From Gemmatimonadaceae bacterium (GTDB lineage Bacteria; Gemmatimonadota; Gemmatimonadetes; Gemmatimonadales; Gemmatimonadaceae): 64,000 nucleotides of DNA. The stretch is from NCBI GenBank assembly GCA_024710705.1, contig JANJUF010000019.1:32939-96938 (forward strand), in the 5' to 3' direction. Positions 9,443-17,532 of this stretch are shown piece after piece. Each line of letters opens with the position of its first letter. The stretch's first letter is position 1. The translations under genes were made by a program, and so were the position numbers. Under the pieces are notes generated by a model that saw only the letters and a program-made list of their open reading frames with translations, was not told the origin of the DNA and searched no databases.

Positions 9443-9955
9443 ATGACATCCACGGTCGCGATTCTGGTTGGCCCAGACTACGAGGATCTTGAGGTCTGGT
9501 ATCCGAAGCTACGACTCGAGGCGGCCGGATTCCCTGCTCCGCTCGTGGGGCCGCGGGGTGCGACCTTCAGGGGAAAGCACGGCTACCCTGCCTCAGTTGA
9601 GATTGGACTCGACGATTTGAATCACGCCACTTTGGCCGGTCTGCTCGCGCCTGGTGGATGGGCGCCAGATAAGCTTCGGCGCGATCCGCAGGTGCTCGAG
9701 CTCGTCCGACGGGTGGACGCGGCGGGCGGACTCGTCGCCACCATCTGCCACGGTCCCTGGATCCTCATCTCGGCTGGAATCGTCCGTGGCCGCCGAATGA
9801 CATCCACGGTCGGCATCCGAGACGACGTCCAGAACGCCGGGGCCACGTGGGTGGATGAGCCAGTGGTCGTGGATGGGAACCTCATTTCCAGCCGCGTCCC
9901 CAAGGACCTCCCGGCTTTCGGGGAGGCACTGCTCGACTGGCTCAGGGCGCGGTGA
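9443..9955 (+). CDS. PfpI/DJ-1 family protein
   Basis: 170 aa with the flavodoxin-like fold of the PfpI/YhbO/DJ-1 superfamily. The nucleophile is C102 in the elbow ATICHGPW, followed by His103; the family's conserved N-terminal Glu is in YEDLEVWYP (Glu14 or Glu17). Members act as intracellular proteases, deglycases or glyoxalases, and the activity cannot be assigned from sequence. Length and motifs are intact. The 3' end overlaps the convergent subunit gene by 14 nt. The upstream region has unusual base composition, so horizontal acquisition is possible. Confidence 0.88.
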   Translation: MTSTVAILVGPDYEDLEVWYPKLRLEAAGFPAPLVGPRGATFRGKHGYPASVEIGLDDLNHATLAGLLAPGGWAPDKLRRDPQVLELVRRVDAAGGLVATICHGPWILISAGIVRGRRMTSTVGIRDDVQNAGATWVDEPVVVDGNLISSRVPKDLPAFGEALLDWLRAR

Positions 9956-10478
9956 GCACCAGCTGCACGGGCAACGTGTACGCGCCAGCTGCGTCCATGG
10001 CCCAGGCGTACTTGGCCCGGAGATAGAGCGTGGGCGCGGCGGTCCCGGTGGCCACCCCGGAGATCACGGATTGGCCCAGCGTCGACAGGTCCGTGAAGGG
10101 CCCTTCCATCGCGACGCTGAACTGCAGGTCGGAAGCCGGCTTGTCCTGCCTAGCCGTCCCGGGGGTCGCAGCCCAGAGGGCGTCGAGGGCCAGAATCGTC
10201 ACCGACCAGCTCGTGTTCGCTCGCACCTGCAGCCCGACCGAGGCCGGGACGCCGAACCCGGCGTCGAAACTCGCCGCTCCCGGCGACGGCAGGGTCAGGC
10301 TCGTGGCGGAGGCGGTCAGTCGCGCGGCCACCGTGATCGTCACCGAGATGGCGTGCGTCGCGTCGTTCCCGAACACGCAGGAGGCCTGGTTGTTGACCTC
10401 GCAGGTCCCCTGCGCGGCCAGAGGCGCGGCAACCAGTGCCGCGAGCGTGGCCAGGGCAAGCGCGGCACGGGTGCGCAT
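9942..10478 (-). CDS. Spore-coat-U-like secreted subunit (paralogue 2)
   Basis: 178 aa with a Sec signal peptide (about 1-22, ending PLAAQG). The mature part is a beta-rich domain like the SCPU/Csu-type pilins. It shares four features with the subunit at 15058-15612: C-x7-C at the mature N-terminus (C26 and C34), a run ending VRANTxxSV (VRANT at 85-89), GAYxxP near the end, and the C-terminal TAP. It is the last gene of the six-gene operon, starting 2 nt after the lipoprotein stop. The likely role is as a structural pilus or coat subunit secreted with the chaperone and usher-like proteins. Assignment is by paralogy and context, not a proven family hit. Confidence 0.7.
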   Translation of the reverse strand: MRTRAALALATLAALVAAPLAAQGTCEVNNQASCVFGNDATHAISVTITVAARLTASATSLTLPSPGAASFDAGFGVPASVGLQVRANTSWSVTILALDALWAATPGTARQDKPASDLQFSVAMEGPFTDLSTLGQSVISGVATGTAAPTLYLRAKYAWAMDAAGAYTLPVQLVLTAP

Positions 10479-10480
10479 GC

Positions 10481-10897
10481 TCACATCTCCTGCCGCACGG
10501 CCACGAAGGTGCCCGAGAGCGACCCGCCCACCTCGGCCCATACGCCCTCGAGGGTGTCGCCGTTGGCGGAGATCCGGGCCACGTGCCGCCGGACGGTGCC
10601 CGTGACCGCCACTTCCAGATCCACATCGGTCTCACCGATGACGGTGCCGGCCAGCGAGCCACCGCGTAGGGTGGTATTGCCGAGTCCGTCCTGCTCGATC
10701 CAGCTCGCACTCCCCTCCACCTGCGCACCAGACTGATTGACGACCGTCAGCGTCCCGCTCAGGTCCAGCGCGGGCACGGCCTGCGTCCCGGCGTAGCTCC
10801 AGGCACCGCGCAGGTCGGCCGTCGGGCCCAGCGGGCCGTCGCCGAGCGAGCAGCCCGCAGCGATCAACCCCGCGACGGTGAGGGCGGCCCACCTCAC
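10481..10897 (-). CDS. Small lipoprotein within the pilus-like operon
   Basis: 138 aa. The lipobox is LIAAGC with Cys16, so export and lipidation are expected. The rest is a compact beta-rich domain: WSYAGTQAVPALDLSGTLTV, then alternating strands ending in SLSGTFVAVRQ. That pattern resembles small lipocalin-like or META-like barrels, though no family can be named. The GTG start overlaps the usher-like gene stop by 4 nt (GTGA), so its synthesis is coupled to that protein. A pilotin or assembly accessory role is a reasonable guess from position alone. Confidence 0.75.
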   Translation of the reverse strand: MRWAALTVAGLIAAGCSLGDGPLGPTADLRGAWSYAGTQAVPALDLSGTLTVVNQSGAQVEGSASWIEQDGLGNTTLRGGSLAGTVIGETDVDLEVAVTGTVRRHVARISANGDTLEGVWAEVGGSLSGTFVAVRQEM

Positions 10898-13668
10898 TGT
10901 GCACCTCGCAGGCTGCGGCTGGACCGGGGCGCCACACCACCGCGGCCGCCCTGTCGCGGCGGCGTGATCAGGCGAATGCTCCGGCCGCGGATCGGCAGCG
11001 AGAGCTGCTGGTTCTCCCCCGGCGTCACCACGAACGCCAAGTCGTCGGCGCGGACGGTCTCGGTGAGGCGCGAGAGATCGGTGCGGACCACGTAGGGTCC
11101 GACCGGCACGTGCTCAAACGCGATGCGACCGTCGCCGAGATGGCGCCCCACCCACTCGAAGCCCTCGGCGTCGCGCAGCCAAACCTCGGCGTTGGCGAGA
11201 TTCACGAGCGGCACGCGGCCATCCGGATCCAACTGCACCTCGAGTCGCAGCACCACGCTCCCGGTGGGAACCAACGGGATGTCGCGGCGCTCCACGCTGT
11301 CCACCAAGGTGCGCGGGTGCTGCACCAGTCCGGACGGAATGCTGCGCGGATCGATGCGCAGGCGCCCGCGATATGATCGGGGCACGCGATACTCCCCGGC
11401 GCGCGACGTCGTGAAGCGCATCTTGTCGTACACCAGCGTCACGCCGGGGACGCCGCGCTCCCCTTCGTCGCGACGACCATTCCCGTTCAGGTCGTGGTAG
11501 ACCGTGCCCGGCGTCATCAGGCGGTCGGAGGTCAGCAACTCTGCCGTCAGCGCAACCCGCACCGCCGCAATCCACCCGATGCGGCCGCGCGCGTCGGTCA
11601 GGAAGGGATTCCGTTCGAGCGACGCGGAAATCTCGTACCCTGAGCGCAGTACCGTGGACACGCCGCTGCGCAGGGCCGCGCGCACCGGCGTCAGACTGGT
11701 GCCCACCCACCGTACTTCCTGCTCAAGCCGAAGGAGTTCGCCGGCCACGAAGACGGGTACGCTACTGACCCGCAGGTGCGCGCTCCCGACGTTCTCCGGC
11801 AATCCGAGGCCAGCGGCCGACTGCACGAGCGACCCACCGGCCGTGAAGACGCCGAGTTGGCCGAGCGAGCGATTCGCCGAGAGCGTGCCACCGCGCTGCA
11901 GGCCACGCCGCGTGTCGGTGGCGCCGCTGAACAGGTCCGTGCTGCGTTCGGCGCGGCTGAACCGCGTGTCGGCGGCGAGCTGCCAGCGCGCGACGCGAAT
12001 CTGGGTGCCGACCATCACAGTCTGCGTCCGGCTCCCGAAACCGCCGGCGCCCCCACCGAGTCCGTCGGCGCTCGAGGCCTCGTCGGCCACGCGCAGGGAG
12101 AAACCGAGGGCCTCGGTCACGTGCAGGCGCGAACCGAGGGATGCGTTGCGCCCCTGCGACGCGCGGATCACCGCACTGCCGTCCTTCAGCAGCTGCGAGG
12201 AAAGGTCCACGCTCACGCGATCCGACAGCCTGCGCTCGGCGTCCAGCGTGTAGCGCTCCGCCGCGGCAGCGAAGGCGCCAGAGCCGCCCGGGGCATGCAG
12301 GATACCGACGCGCACACGGTCGCGTTCGGTCCGGCGGTCGAGCGCGGCGCGAAACCCGAGGTCAGTGCCGCCGAGATGATCGCGCACGGCCAGTCCGGCT
12401 GCGACCTGCGTGGACGACCACAGCGTCGGCGAGCGCCACTCGGCACCGATCGCGTGCAGTTCGCGCGAGGTGACGGCGAGGCCCACCGCCGCCTCGCGCA
12501 ACGAGGAGATGCTTCCGCCGATGCGGCCAAACTCGGTCTGCCACGCCCCGCCGACCCCGAGCATGCTGCCTTCACGGCCGGTGCGTGCCGCCGGCTGTGC
12601 GACGATCGCACTGAACTCGCGGATCTCGGTCTGGTACAGGCCGCTCGCGCCGCGGCCGCCGAAGCCGACGCCAGTGAGTTCGCCGAGGCCACCCTGGGCC
12701 ACGCCGACGTTCACCTGCCAGTGATCGGCGCTCAGGCGCGCGTTGATCGGGACACGTCCGATCCCGAGCGAGGCGAGTCCGAACAGCCCCAGTCCCGGCA
12801 CCGTCGGTTCCGGCGCAATGGACGCGTCGAGTCGAATGCCGTCAGCGACGGGGCCGACCACGCGCAGGCCCGTGGCGAACCCCGTGCCGTCACCCGATGT
12901 GGCCGCGCCGATGTACGGATGGAACGCGATTCCCGGGACAGCGGCCGACTGCTCGCGCACGCGAAGCACGGTACGGGCCGACGCGACCATGCTCGAGTCC
13001 GTCGCATCGGCCCGCAGCAACTGGACCTCGAGTCCGACGCTTCCGACGTTCGGATTCGCCGGCACGCGGAAACTGAGCGAGACATCGGCCGTGCCATAGG
13101 CGGGCACGGTGACGCGCGCCCCTTCGTGCACGCGCACCCGCCAGTCCGTCGGTGCCAACACCTGCACCGCCAGCCGCTCGGTGTCGTTACCCAGGTTCTG
13201 GATGCGGTAGGAGAGCTCCACCAGATCGCCGCGATCGAGGGCCGCCAACTCCCGCACGCCGGTGACCCGCACCGCGAGTACGCTGGGCACCCGCAGGATG
13301 ATGGGCACCGCCACGGAGTGGCCGGCGTCGGTGGTGAAGATGACATCGGCCACATCGAGGAGTCCCACCAGCGCCGTCGCCGGCACACGCAGCGTGAGCA
13401 TCACCGGACGCGGCCGGGCCACCTGGCCGAGTTCCAGTTCGCCCTCGAGGCGACCCAGCACCTCCACAGCGCCGCTGAGCACCACGTGGTAACGCACCCG
13501 CGCGGCGCGCTCGACTTCGGCCGGCACCGCGACGACCAGCGTGACGAGCGTGCGCGGCGCCCCGGCCACCGAGACGGGCGGGAGCCGACGATGCACCGGA
13601 ACGCCCGTGGCGACGGCTTGTCGTGGGGCGAGCACCACCAGGAACAGCCCAAGCAGAAGCCGACGCAT
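10894..13668 (-). CDS. Usher-like outer-membrane protein
   Basis: 924 aa from the ATG at 13668; the frame continues upstream but the signal peptide (1-23) fixes the start. The N-terminal 20-270 residues look like two Ig-type domains (NLGNDTERLAVQVLAPTDW). About 280-690 is a long series of amphipathic strands as in a large beta-barrel. It is followed by GTVYHDLNGNGRRDEGERG (about 720-740), an SdrD/Cna-B-like start with a calcium-loop pattern. The C-terminal 100 residues form another beta domain. Size, order and neighbours match a fimbrial usher, but I cannot see classical usher signature motifs. The ATG overlaps the upstream stop by 1 nt (TGATG). Confidence 0.65.
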   Translation of the reverse strand: MRRLLLGLFLVVLAPRQAVATGVPVHRRLPPVSVAGAPRTLVTLVVAVPAEVERAARVRYHVVLSGAVEVLGRLEGELELGQVARPRPVMLTLRVPATALVGLLDVADVIFTTDAGHSVAVPIILRVPSVLAVRVTGVRELAALDRGDLVELSYRIQNLGNDTERLAVQVLAPTDWRVRVHEGARVTVPAYGTADVSLSFRVPANPNVGSVGLEVQLLRADATDSSMVASARTVLRVREQSAAVPGIAFHPYIGAATSGDGTGFATGLRVVGPVADGIRLDASIAPEPTVPGLGLFGLASLGIGRVPINARLSADHWQVNVGVAQGGLGELTGVGFGGRGASGLYQTEIREFSAIVAQPAARTGREGSMLGVGGAWQTEFGRIGGSISSLREAAVGLAVTSRELHAIGAEWRSPTLWSSTQVAAGLAVRDHLGGTDLGFRAALDRRTERDRVRVGILHAPGGSGAFAAAAERYTLDAERRLSDRVSVDLSSQLLKDGSAVIRASQGRNASLGSRLHVTEALGFSLRVADEASSADGLGGGAGGFGSRTQTVMVGTQIRVARWQLAADTRFSRAERSTDLFSGATDTRRGLQRGGTLSANRSLGQLGVFTAGGSLVQSAAGLGLPENVGSAHLRVSSVPVFVAGELLRLEQEVRWVGTSLTPVRAALRSGVSTVLRSGYEISASLERNPFLTDARGRIGWIAAVRVALTAELLTSDRLMTPGTVYHDLNGNGRRDEGERGVPGVTLVYDKMRFTTSRAGEYRVPRSYRGRLRIDPRSIPSGLVQHPRTLVDSVERRDIPLVPTGSVVLRLEVQLDPDGRVPLVNLANAEVWLRDAEGFEWVGRHLGDGRIAFEHVPVGPYVVRTDLSRLTETVRADDLAFVVTPGENQQLSLPIRGRSIRLITPPRQGGRGGVAPRSSRSLRGAQ

Positions 13669-14183
13669 CACGGAGCGGTCACCTGCAGTTCCCACTCGAT
13701 GTAGTATTGCGTCTCCGCGGTGGGTGGCGTTCCCGCCCAGGTCAACGCGTAGCGCCAGAAAATGCTATTGCTCCACGGGTCGTTCGTCCCGTTGAACGTC
13801 GCGGTACGCGCCTCCACCTCGGCAAACGCGGTGGTCAGCGGAATCCAGACACCGAGATCGGCGCGGCGCCACTCGAGTCCGCTCACGGGCAAGGTCCCGG
13901 AGGCAGGGCACGGACTGCCGCAGCGCACGCGCACGGTGGTGACGCGGGGCGAGAACCCGCCGCCGCCGGTGTTGGTGCGGAGGTCCACCGTGAAGCCCGT
14001 GCTGCCAATCGCGACGAACCCGGCGTCATAGTCCACCGGCGTGGTGGTCGTCGCGGTGACCGGGAATCCAGTGGTCGTGAGGTTCGTGCGGCGATTCCCC
14101 TGGGCCTCGGCGCCCACGCGGGGCACCGCGAACGCAATCAGGAGCAGCAGGACGGCGTGCCGACGCAACGCGCGGCCCCTCAC
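13668..14183 (-). CDS. Secreted subunit-like protein ending in TAP
   Basis: 171 aa. The GTG start overlaps the chaperone stop by 4 nt (GTGA), which excludes the much longer frame. A signal peptide (about 1-28, ending AEAQG) precedes a beta-rich domain with one cysteine pair (C88 and C92, CGSPC). The final strand is YYIEWELQVTAP; the TAP end is the same as in the two spore-coat-U-like subunits, but the VRANT motif is absent. Its place between chaperone and usher-like genes suggests a minor or tip subunit. No named family is recognised. Confidence 0.65.
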   Translation of the reverse strand: MRGRALRRHAVLLLLIAFAVPRVGAEAQGNRRTNLTTTGFPVTATTTTPVDYDAGFVAIGSTGFTVDLRTNTGGGGFSPRVTTVRVRCGSPCPASGTLPVSGLEWRRADLGVWIPLTTAFAEVEARTATFNGTNDPWSNSIFWRYALTWAGTPPTAETQYYIEWELQVTAP

Positions 14184-15019
14184 GGAATCTCGAACTCCAC
14201 CTGCGCCGCGGTGATCTCCTCCGCACCGTAGTCGAGGAGCACGACGCCCACGAATCGACCGGGCCGCAGTGCCGGCAATCGAATGAGGATGTCGCGGAAG
14301 GCGTCGGGCGTGATGTACGCCTCCGGTCCCACGATGCGCTCGACCAACTGCGTGGTCTCGTCGCGGATCTCGAGCGTGGAGCGCACGCGCAGGTGCGCGC
14401 TGCCGGTGTTGGCGAACCGGATGGCGACTTGGCGCCGGAATGTCGAGTCGCCGGCGGCGCTGGCCCGCTCCCAGCCTTCCTCGACATCCGCCGAGACGAC
14501 GTCGCCGGAAGCCATGGCGCCGGTGGCGTGGACGTAGACCTTCACACCCGTCACCACGGTGAGCGAGACGGAGGCGCCCTGGACCTGTGTGGCCGGCGGG
14601 CGCACGCGCTCCGCGAGGATCACCGACCAGCAACCCGCATCGGGCAGCCCCCGCCCGGTGTAAGTGACGCGGATGTACTCCGTCGCCTTGGGCCCCAACT
14701 GCAACGTCAGCGGAAAGACGTCGAGCTTCCCCTGGCACGACCGCGAATGGCTGCCGTAGTCGAGGAAGCGGTTGTTACCGAGCGAGTCGCGCTCCCAATC
14801 GCGGAGCGTGACCTGCACCTGCTGGGTGGAATCGATCACGCTGTGCAGGGGAATGACCCCCGTCAGCGCCCCAGAACCATCCGGGGTGAAGTGCAGCTCG
14901 AGCTCGTCTATGGTGAACTGCGCAGCGACCGGCCGTGCCCCGGCACCGATCCCCGCCAGCGCAAGCACCGACAGCACCAGCAGTCGAGCGAGCGAAGGGA
15001 TGGGAAAGGCGTGGGACAC
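14180..15019 (-). CDS. PapD-like periplasmic pilus chaperone
   Basis: 279 aa with a signal peptide (about 1-34, ending PVAAQ). Domain 1 (35-150) has the order of a pilus-assembly chaperone N-terminal domain: strands with QVQVTLRDWERD, then VFPLTLQLGPKATEYIRVTY, the equivalent of the conserved P-x-x-x-x-L-x-P-x-x-x-x-x-(I/V)R-V strand. Domain 2 carries VAIRFANTGSAHLRVRSTLEI, as in the chaperone second Ig domain. C95 and C130 could form a disulfide as in archaic (Csu-type) chaperones. GTG start with GGAG upstream, 38 nt after the first subunit gene. Expected role: hold unfolded subunits in the periplasm. Confidence 0.7.
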   Translation of the reverse strand: MSHAFPIPSLARLLVLSVLALAGIGAGARPVAAQFTIDELELHFTPDGSGALTGVIPLHSVIDSTQQVQVTLRDWERDSLGNNRFLDYGSHSRSCQGKLDVFPLTLQLGPKATEYIRVTYTGRGLPDAGCWSVILAERVRPPATQVQGASVSLTVVTGVKVYVHATGAMASGDVVSADVEEGWERASAAGDSTFRRQVAIRFANTGSAHLRVRSTLEIRDETTQLVERIVGPEAYITPDAFRDILIRLPALRPGRFVGVVLLDYGAEEITAAQVEFEIP

Positions 15020-15057
15020 GACCGGTCTCCGAGTCGAGGAAGAGAGCGAACTCGCCC

Positions 15058-15612
15058 TTACGGCGCGGTGATGCGCAGCGTGAGCGGAATGCTGTACGCC
15101 CCAGGCGCCAAGCGGGTATCGCTGAGGTCGTTCGGGAAGGTCAGGCCGAGGCAGAGGTTGAGCGACTCGCCGTTGGTGGCAGCACCGCTGAACGCGCTGA
15201 GGGCGTTGTTGGCCGCCATCGCCGTCTGGGCGTTACCCTGGGCGCAGGCACCAGCCTGAGTATCGTACTTCAGGTCGCCGACCAACCAGCCACCGCCGCT
15301 CCACGAGCCGGCTTCGAGCGCCACGCTGTAGGTGGTGTTGGCGCGCACATTGAGCGCCACGCCGGTCACGACCGTCGTGTCGAGTGCGGCCGAGCCGAGG
15401 AAGGCCGTCCAGCCCGCATTGGTGATGGCGAAGGCCACCGCCGACTGGTCGGCGTTCAAGAACGAGATCTGCGGAATGGTGACCGAGGTGGCCAGATCCA
15501 CAGTGCAGTTGCCGGCGCCGATCACGGTGCAGGCGTTCTGGGCTTGGGCAACAGCGGGGAGCGACAGGGCCAGGGCGGCGCCGGCGATCCAACGAACGAG
15601 CGAACGAGACAT
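15058..15612 (-). CDS. Spore-coat-U-like secreted subunit (paralogue 1)
   Basis: 184 aa. The start is fixed by a very strong GGAGGAGAG ribosome binding site and a signal peptide (1-25, ending AQAQ). The mature protein begins NACTVIGAGNC, giving C28-x7-C36, and has two more cysteines (C123 and C154). VRANT is at 89-93 and the protein ends GAYSIPLTLRITAP. This fits an SCPU/CsuA-type pilin in size and pattern. It is the first gene of the operon and has the best ribosome binding site, as expected for the major subunit. About 526 nt of non-coding, partly AT-rich DNA lies upstream and must hold the promoter. Confidence 0.75.
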   Translation of the reverse strand: MSRSLVRWIAGAALALSLPAVAQAQNACTVIGAGNCTVDLATSVTIPQISFLNADQSAVAFAITNAGWTAFLGSAALDTTVVTGVALNVRANTTYSVALEAGSWSGGGWLVGDLKYDTQAGACAQGNAQTAMAANNALSAFSGAATNGESLNLCLGLTFPNDLSDTRLAPGAYSIPLTLRITAP

Positions 15613-16138
15613 CTCTCTCCTCCAAACGGTGATTGTTGACCTGCGACTCGGATGTAGCGAGACCTCTGGGAGGACCGAGCGAGTTTCTTCTATATGAATG
15701 CTCACCCACCCGGTCCTAGACGAATCGGCCTAGGCAGGGTCACGAAACGCGACGCTGCTCAGACAATATCACTGTATCGCAAACTCTATGCCAGTGTATG
15801 TAGTTTAAACATAAGGACTTACGTCACTTTGTGAGAGTGTGAAGCAATCAGCGAGATAAATAGGTACACTGCCGCTATTTACAACACTCCAGCCGGCGCA
15901 AACGCAGCTAAAACGTTGCTGGACAAGGCGCTCGCCCCGTCACACCGTGATAACCTCCCAGGAGGCCAGAAACCTCGGAGAGCGCAATCCGCGGCAGGCA
16001 TTGCAGCGTGCCAAGGCACGGGACCATGGCACGACCCCGCCCTGTCAGGCATCCCCCCGTGCAGCATCAGCGTTCTCCCGGTAGTTTCTGCGCGACCTAC
16101 GCCCCATCCTTCCCGCTCCACCTCCTCCCGACCACCAC
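15613..16138. other. Non-coding divergent region before the pilus-like operon and pntA1
   Basis: 526 nt between two divergent operons with no convincing gene. The middle (about 15755-15885) is far richer in A and T than the surroundings and includes GTTTAAAC-like and AAATAG stretches. CACTTTGTGAGAGTG near 15826 is an imperfect inverted repeat that could bind a regulator. A hairpin-forming CGTGCCAAGGCACG lies near 16009. Nearer the subunit gene, CATATAG (about 15690) is a possible -10 for the minus strand. None of these sites is proven. Confidence 0.4.
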
Positions 16139-17236
16139 GTGATCCTCGGCATCCCCAGGGAGACGGTCCCCAACGAACGGCGCGTTGCGCTCATTCCCGA
16201 GAGCGTGGCCCGCTTGGTCAAGGCGGGCGTCACCGTCCACATCGAACGGGAGGCTGGCCTCGCGGCGGGCTTTCCCGACGCAGCGTACGAATCCGCGGGC
16301 GCGCGGCTCACCGATCGCGCCGGCGCACTCGGCGCCGACCTCGTGTGCAAGGTGCAGAAGCCCGTGCCCGATGACGTCGCACACATGAAGCGCGGCGCGA
16401 ATCTCATTGCGCTGCTCGCGCCCTCCACCAGCGGCGACGCCATCGCCGCACTCGAGGCGCAGGGTGTGACGGGACTCGCGCTGGAACTGGTCCCGCGCAT
16501 CACGCGGGCACAGTCCATGGATGTGCTCTCGTCACAGGCGACCGTTGCCGGTTACAAGGCCGTGCTGGTGGGCGCGGCGGCGTCACCGAAGTTCCTCCCC
16601 ATGCTCACCACGGCCGCCGGCACCATCGCGCCCTCCAAGTGCTGCGTGCTCGGCGCCGGCGTGGCCGGCCTCCAGGCCATCGCCACCGCGCGTCGCCTTG
16701 GCGCCGTGGTCTCCGGCTTCGACATCCGCGCCGCCGCCGCCGAGCAGATCCGTTCGCTCGGCGCCACCGTCGTCGCGCAGGACCTCATCGCCGCCGACTC
16801 CGAGACCGCCGGCGGCTACGCGAAAGAGCAGACGAAAGAACAGCAGGAAGCCATCCAGCAGGCACTGCGCGAGCATCTCAGAGGAATGGATCTGGTCATC
16901 ACCACCGCGCAGATCCCTGGCCGCCCCGCCCCGCGCCTCATCTCCACCGACACGGTGCGCACGATGGCGCCGGGCGCGGTGATCGTGGACCTGGCCGCCG
17001 AGAGTGGCGGCAACTGCGAGGCCACCAAGGCTGGCGAGACGGTGGACGTCAACGGCGTGCACGTCCTCGGTCCGGTGAACCTCCCGGCCTCGATGCCCAC
17101 GCACGCGTCGCAGATGCTCTCGCGCAACATCCTCACCTTCGTGCAGCACCTCCTCACCAAGGAAGGCACGCTCAAGGTGGACCCCGCCGACGAAATCACC
17201 GGCGCAATGATCGTCACTGGGAGGAAGACGGCATGA
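16139..17236 (+). CDS. pntAA: NAD(P) transhydrogenase subunit alpha part 1
   Basis: 365 aa. This is the soluble NAD(H)-binding dI component of the proton-translocating transhydrogenase, which uses proton-motive force to make NADPH from NADH. MILGIPRETVPNERRVALIP is the family's N-terminal signature. The second Rossmann domain has LGAGVAGLQA (GAGVAG at 172-177) and SGFDIRAAAAEQIRSLGA. The TTAQIPGRPAP motif follows near 260. The alpha subunit is split, with the membrane part encoded by the next gene, as in Rhodospirillum. GTG start without an obvious Shine-Dalgarno sequence. The stop overlaps the next start by ATGA. Confidence 0.95.
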   Translation: MILGIPRETVPNERRVALIPESVARLVKAGVTVHIEREAGLAAGFPDAAYESAGARLTDRAGALGADLVCKVQKPVPDDVAHMKRGANLIALLAPSTSGDAIAALEAQGVTGLALELVPRITRAQSMDVLSSQATVAGYKAVLVGAAASPKFLPMLTTAAGTIAPSKCCVLGAGVAGLQAIATARRLGAVVSGFDIRAAAAEQIRSLGATVVAQDLIAADSETAGGYAKEQTKEQQEAIQQALREHLRGMDLVITTAQIPGRPAPRLISTDTVRTMAPGAVIVDLAAESGGNCEATKAGETVDVNGVHVLGPVNLPASMPTHASQMLSRNILTFVQHLLTKEGTLKVDPADEITGAMIVTGRKTA

Positions 17237-17532
17237 GTGAGCTCCTGATCGGCGGCATCGTGGTGTTCATCCTGTCCACCTTCCTTGGCGCGTCACTCAT
17301 CGGCCGCGTGCCCCCCACGCTGCACACGCCGCTGATGTCCGGGTCGAATGCGGTGTCTGGCATCACGGTGGTCGGCGCGATGCTCGTCGCCGGGGCGGGC
17401 TTCGGTTGGCTCTCCGACGTCCTCGGCTTCCTCGCCATCGTCTTCGCCATGATGAACGTGGCCGGTGGGTACATGGTGACCGACCGCATGTTGCAGATGT
17501 TCAAGAAGGCGCCGACGGAGGGTGGCAAGTGA
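17233..17532 (+). CDS. pntAB: NAD(P) transhydrogenase subunit alpha part 2 (membrane)
   Basis: 99 aa with three predicted transmembrane helices (about 5-22, 43-60 and 65-82). It is the alpha-subunit part of the dII proton channel. Typical family residues are the GRVPPTLHTPLMSGSNAVSG loop and the GGYMVTDRML end. It overlaps pntAA by 4 nt (ATGA) and pntB by 4 nt (GTGA), so all three subunits are translationally coupled. Confidence 0.95.
   Translation: MSELLIGGIVVFILSTFLGASLIGRVPPTLHTPLMSGSNAVSGITVVGAMLVAGAGFGWLSDVLGFLAIVFAMMNVAGGYMVTDRMLQMFKKAPTEGGK

Noticed and set aside
9237..9446. Integron cassette or attC-like site before the PfpI gene
   Set aside because: I looked for the RYYYAAC/GTTRRRY pair and found only near misses; no integrase is present.
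11776..13704. 642-codon frame on the plus strand opposite the usher-like gene
   Set aside because: Arg/His/Gln-rich composition typical of an antisense shadow, without domains, signal or ribosome binding site.
16005..16022. Hairpin CGTGCCAAGGCACG as a terminator
   Set aside because: Stem of 6 bp with a 2-nt loop and no U tract, positioned inside a divergent promoter region; too weak to call.
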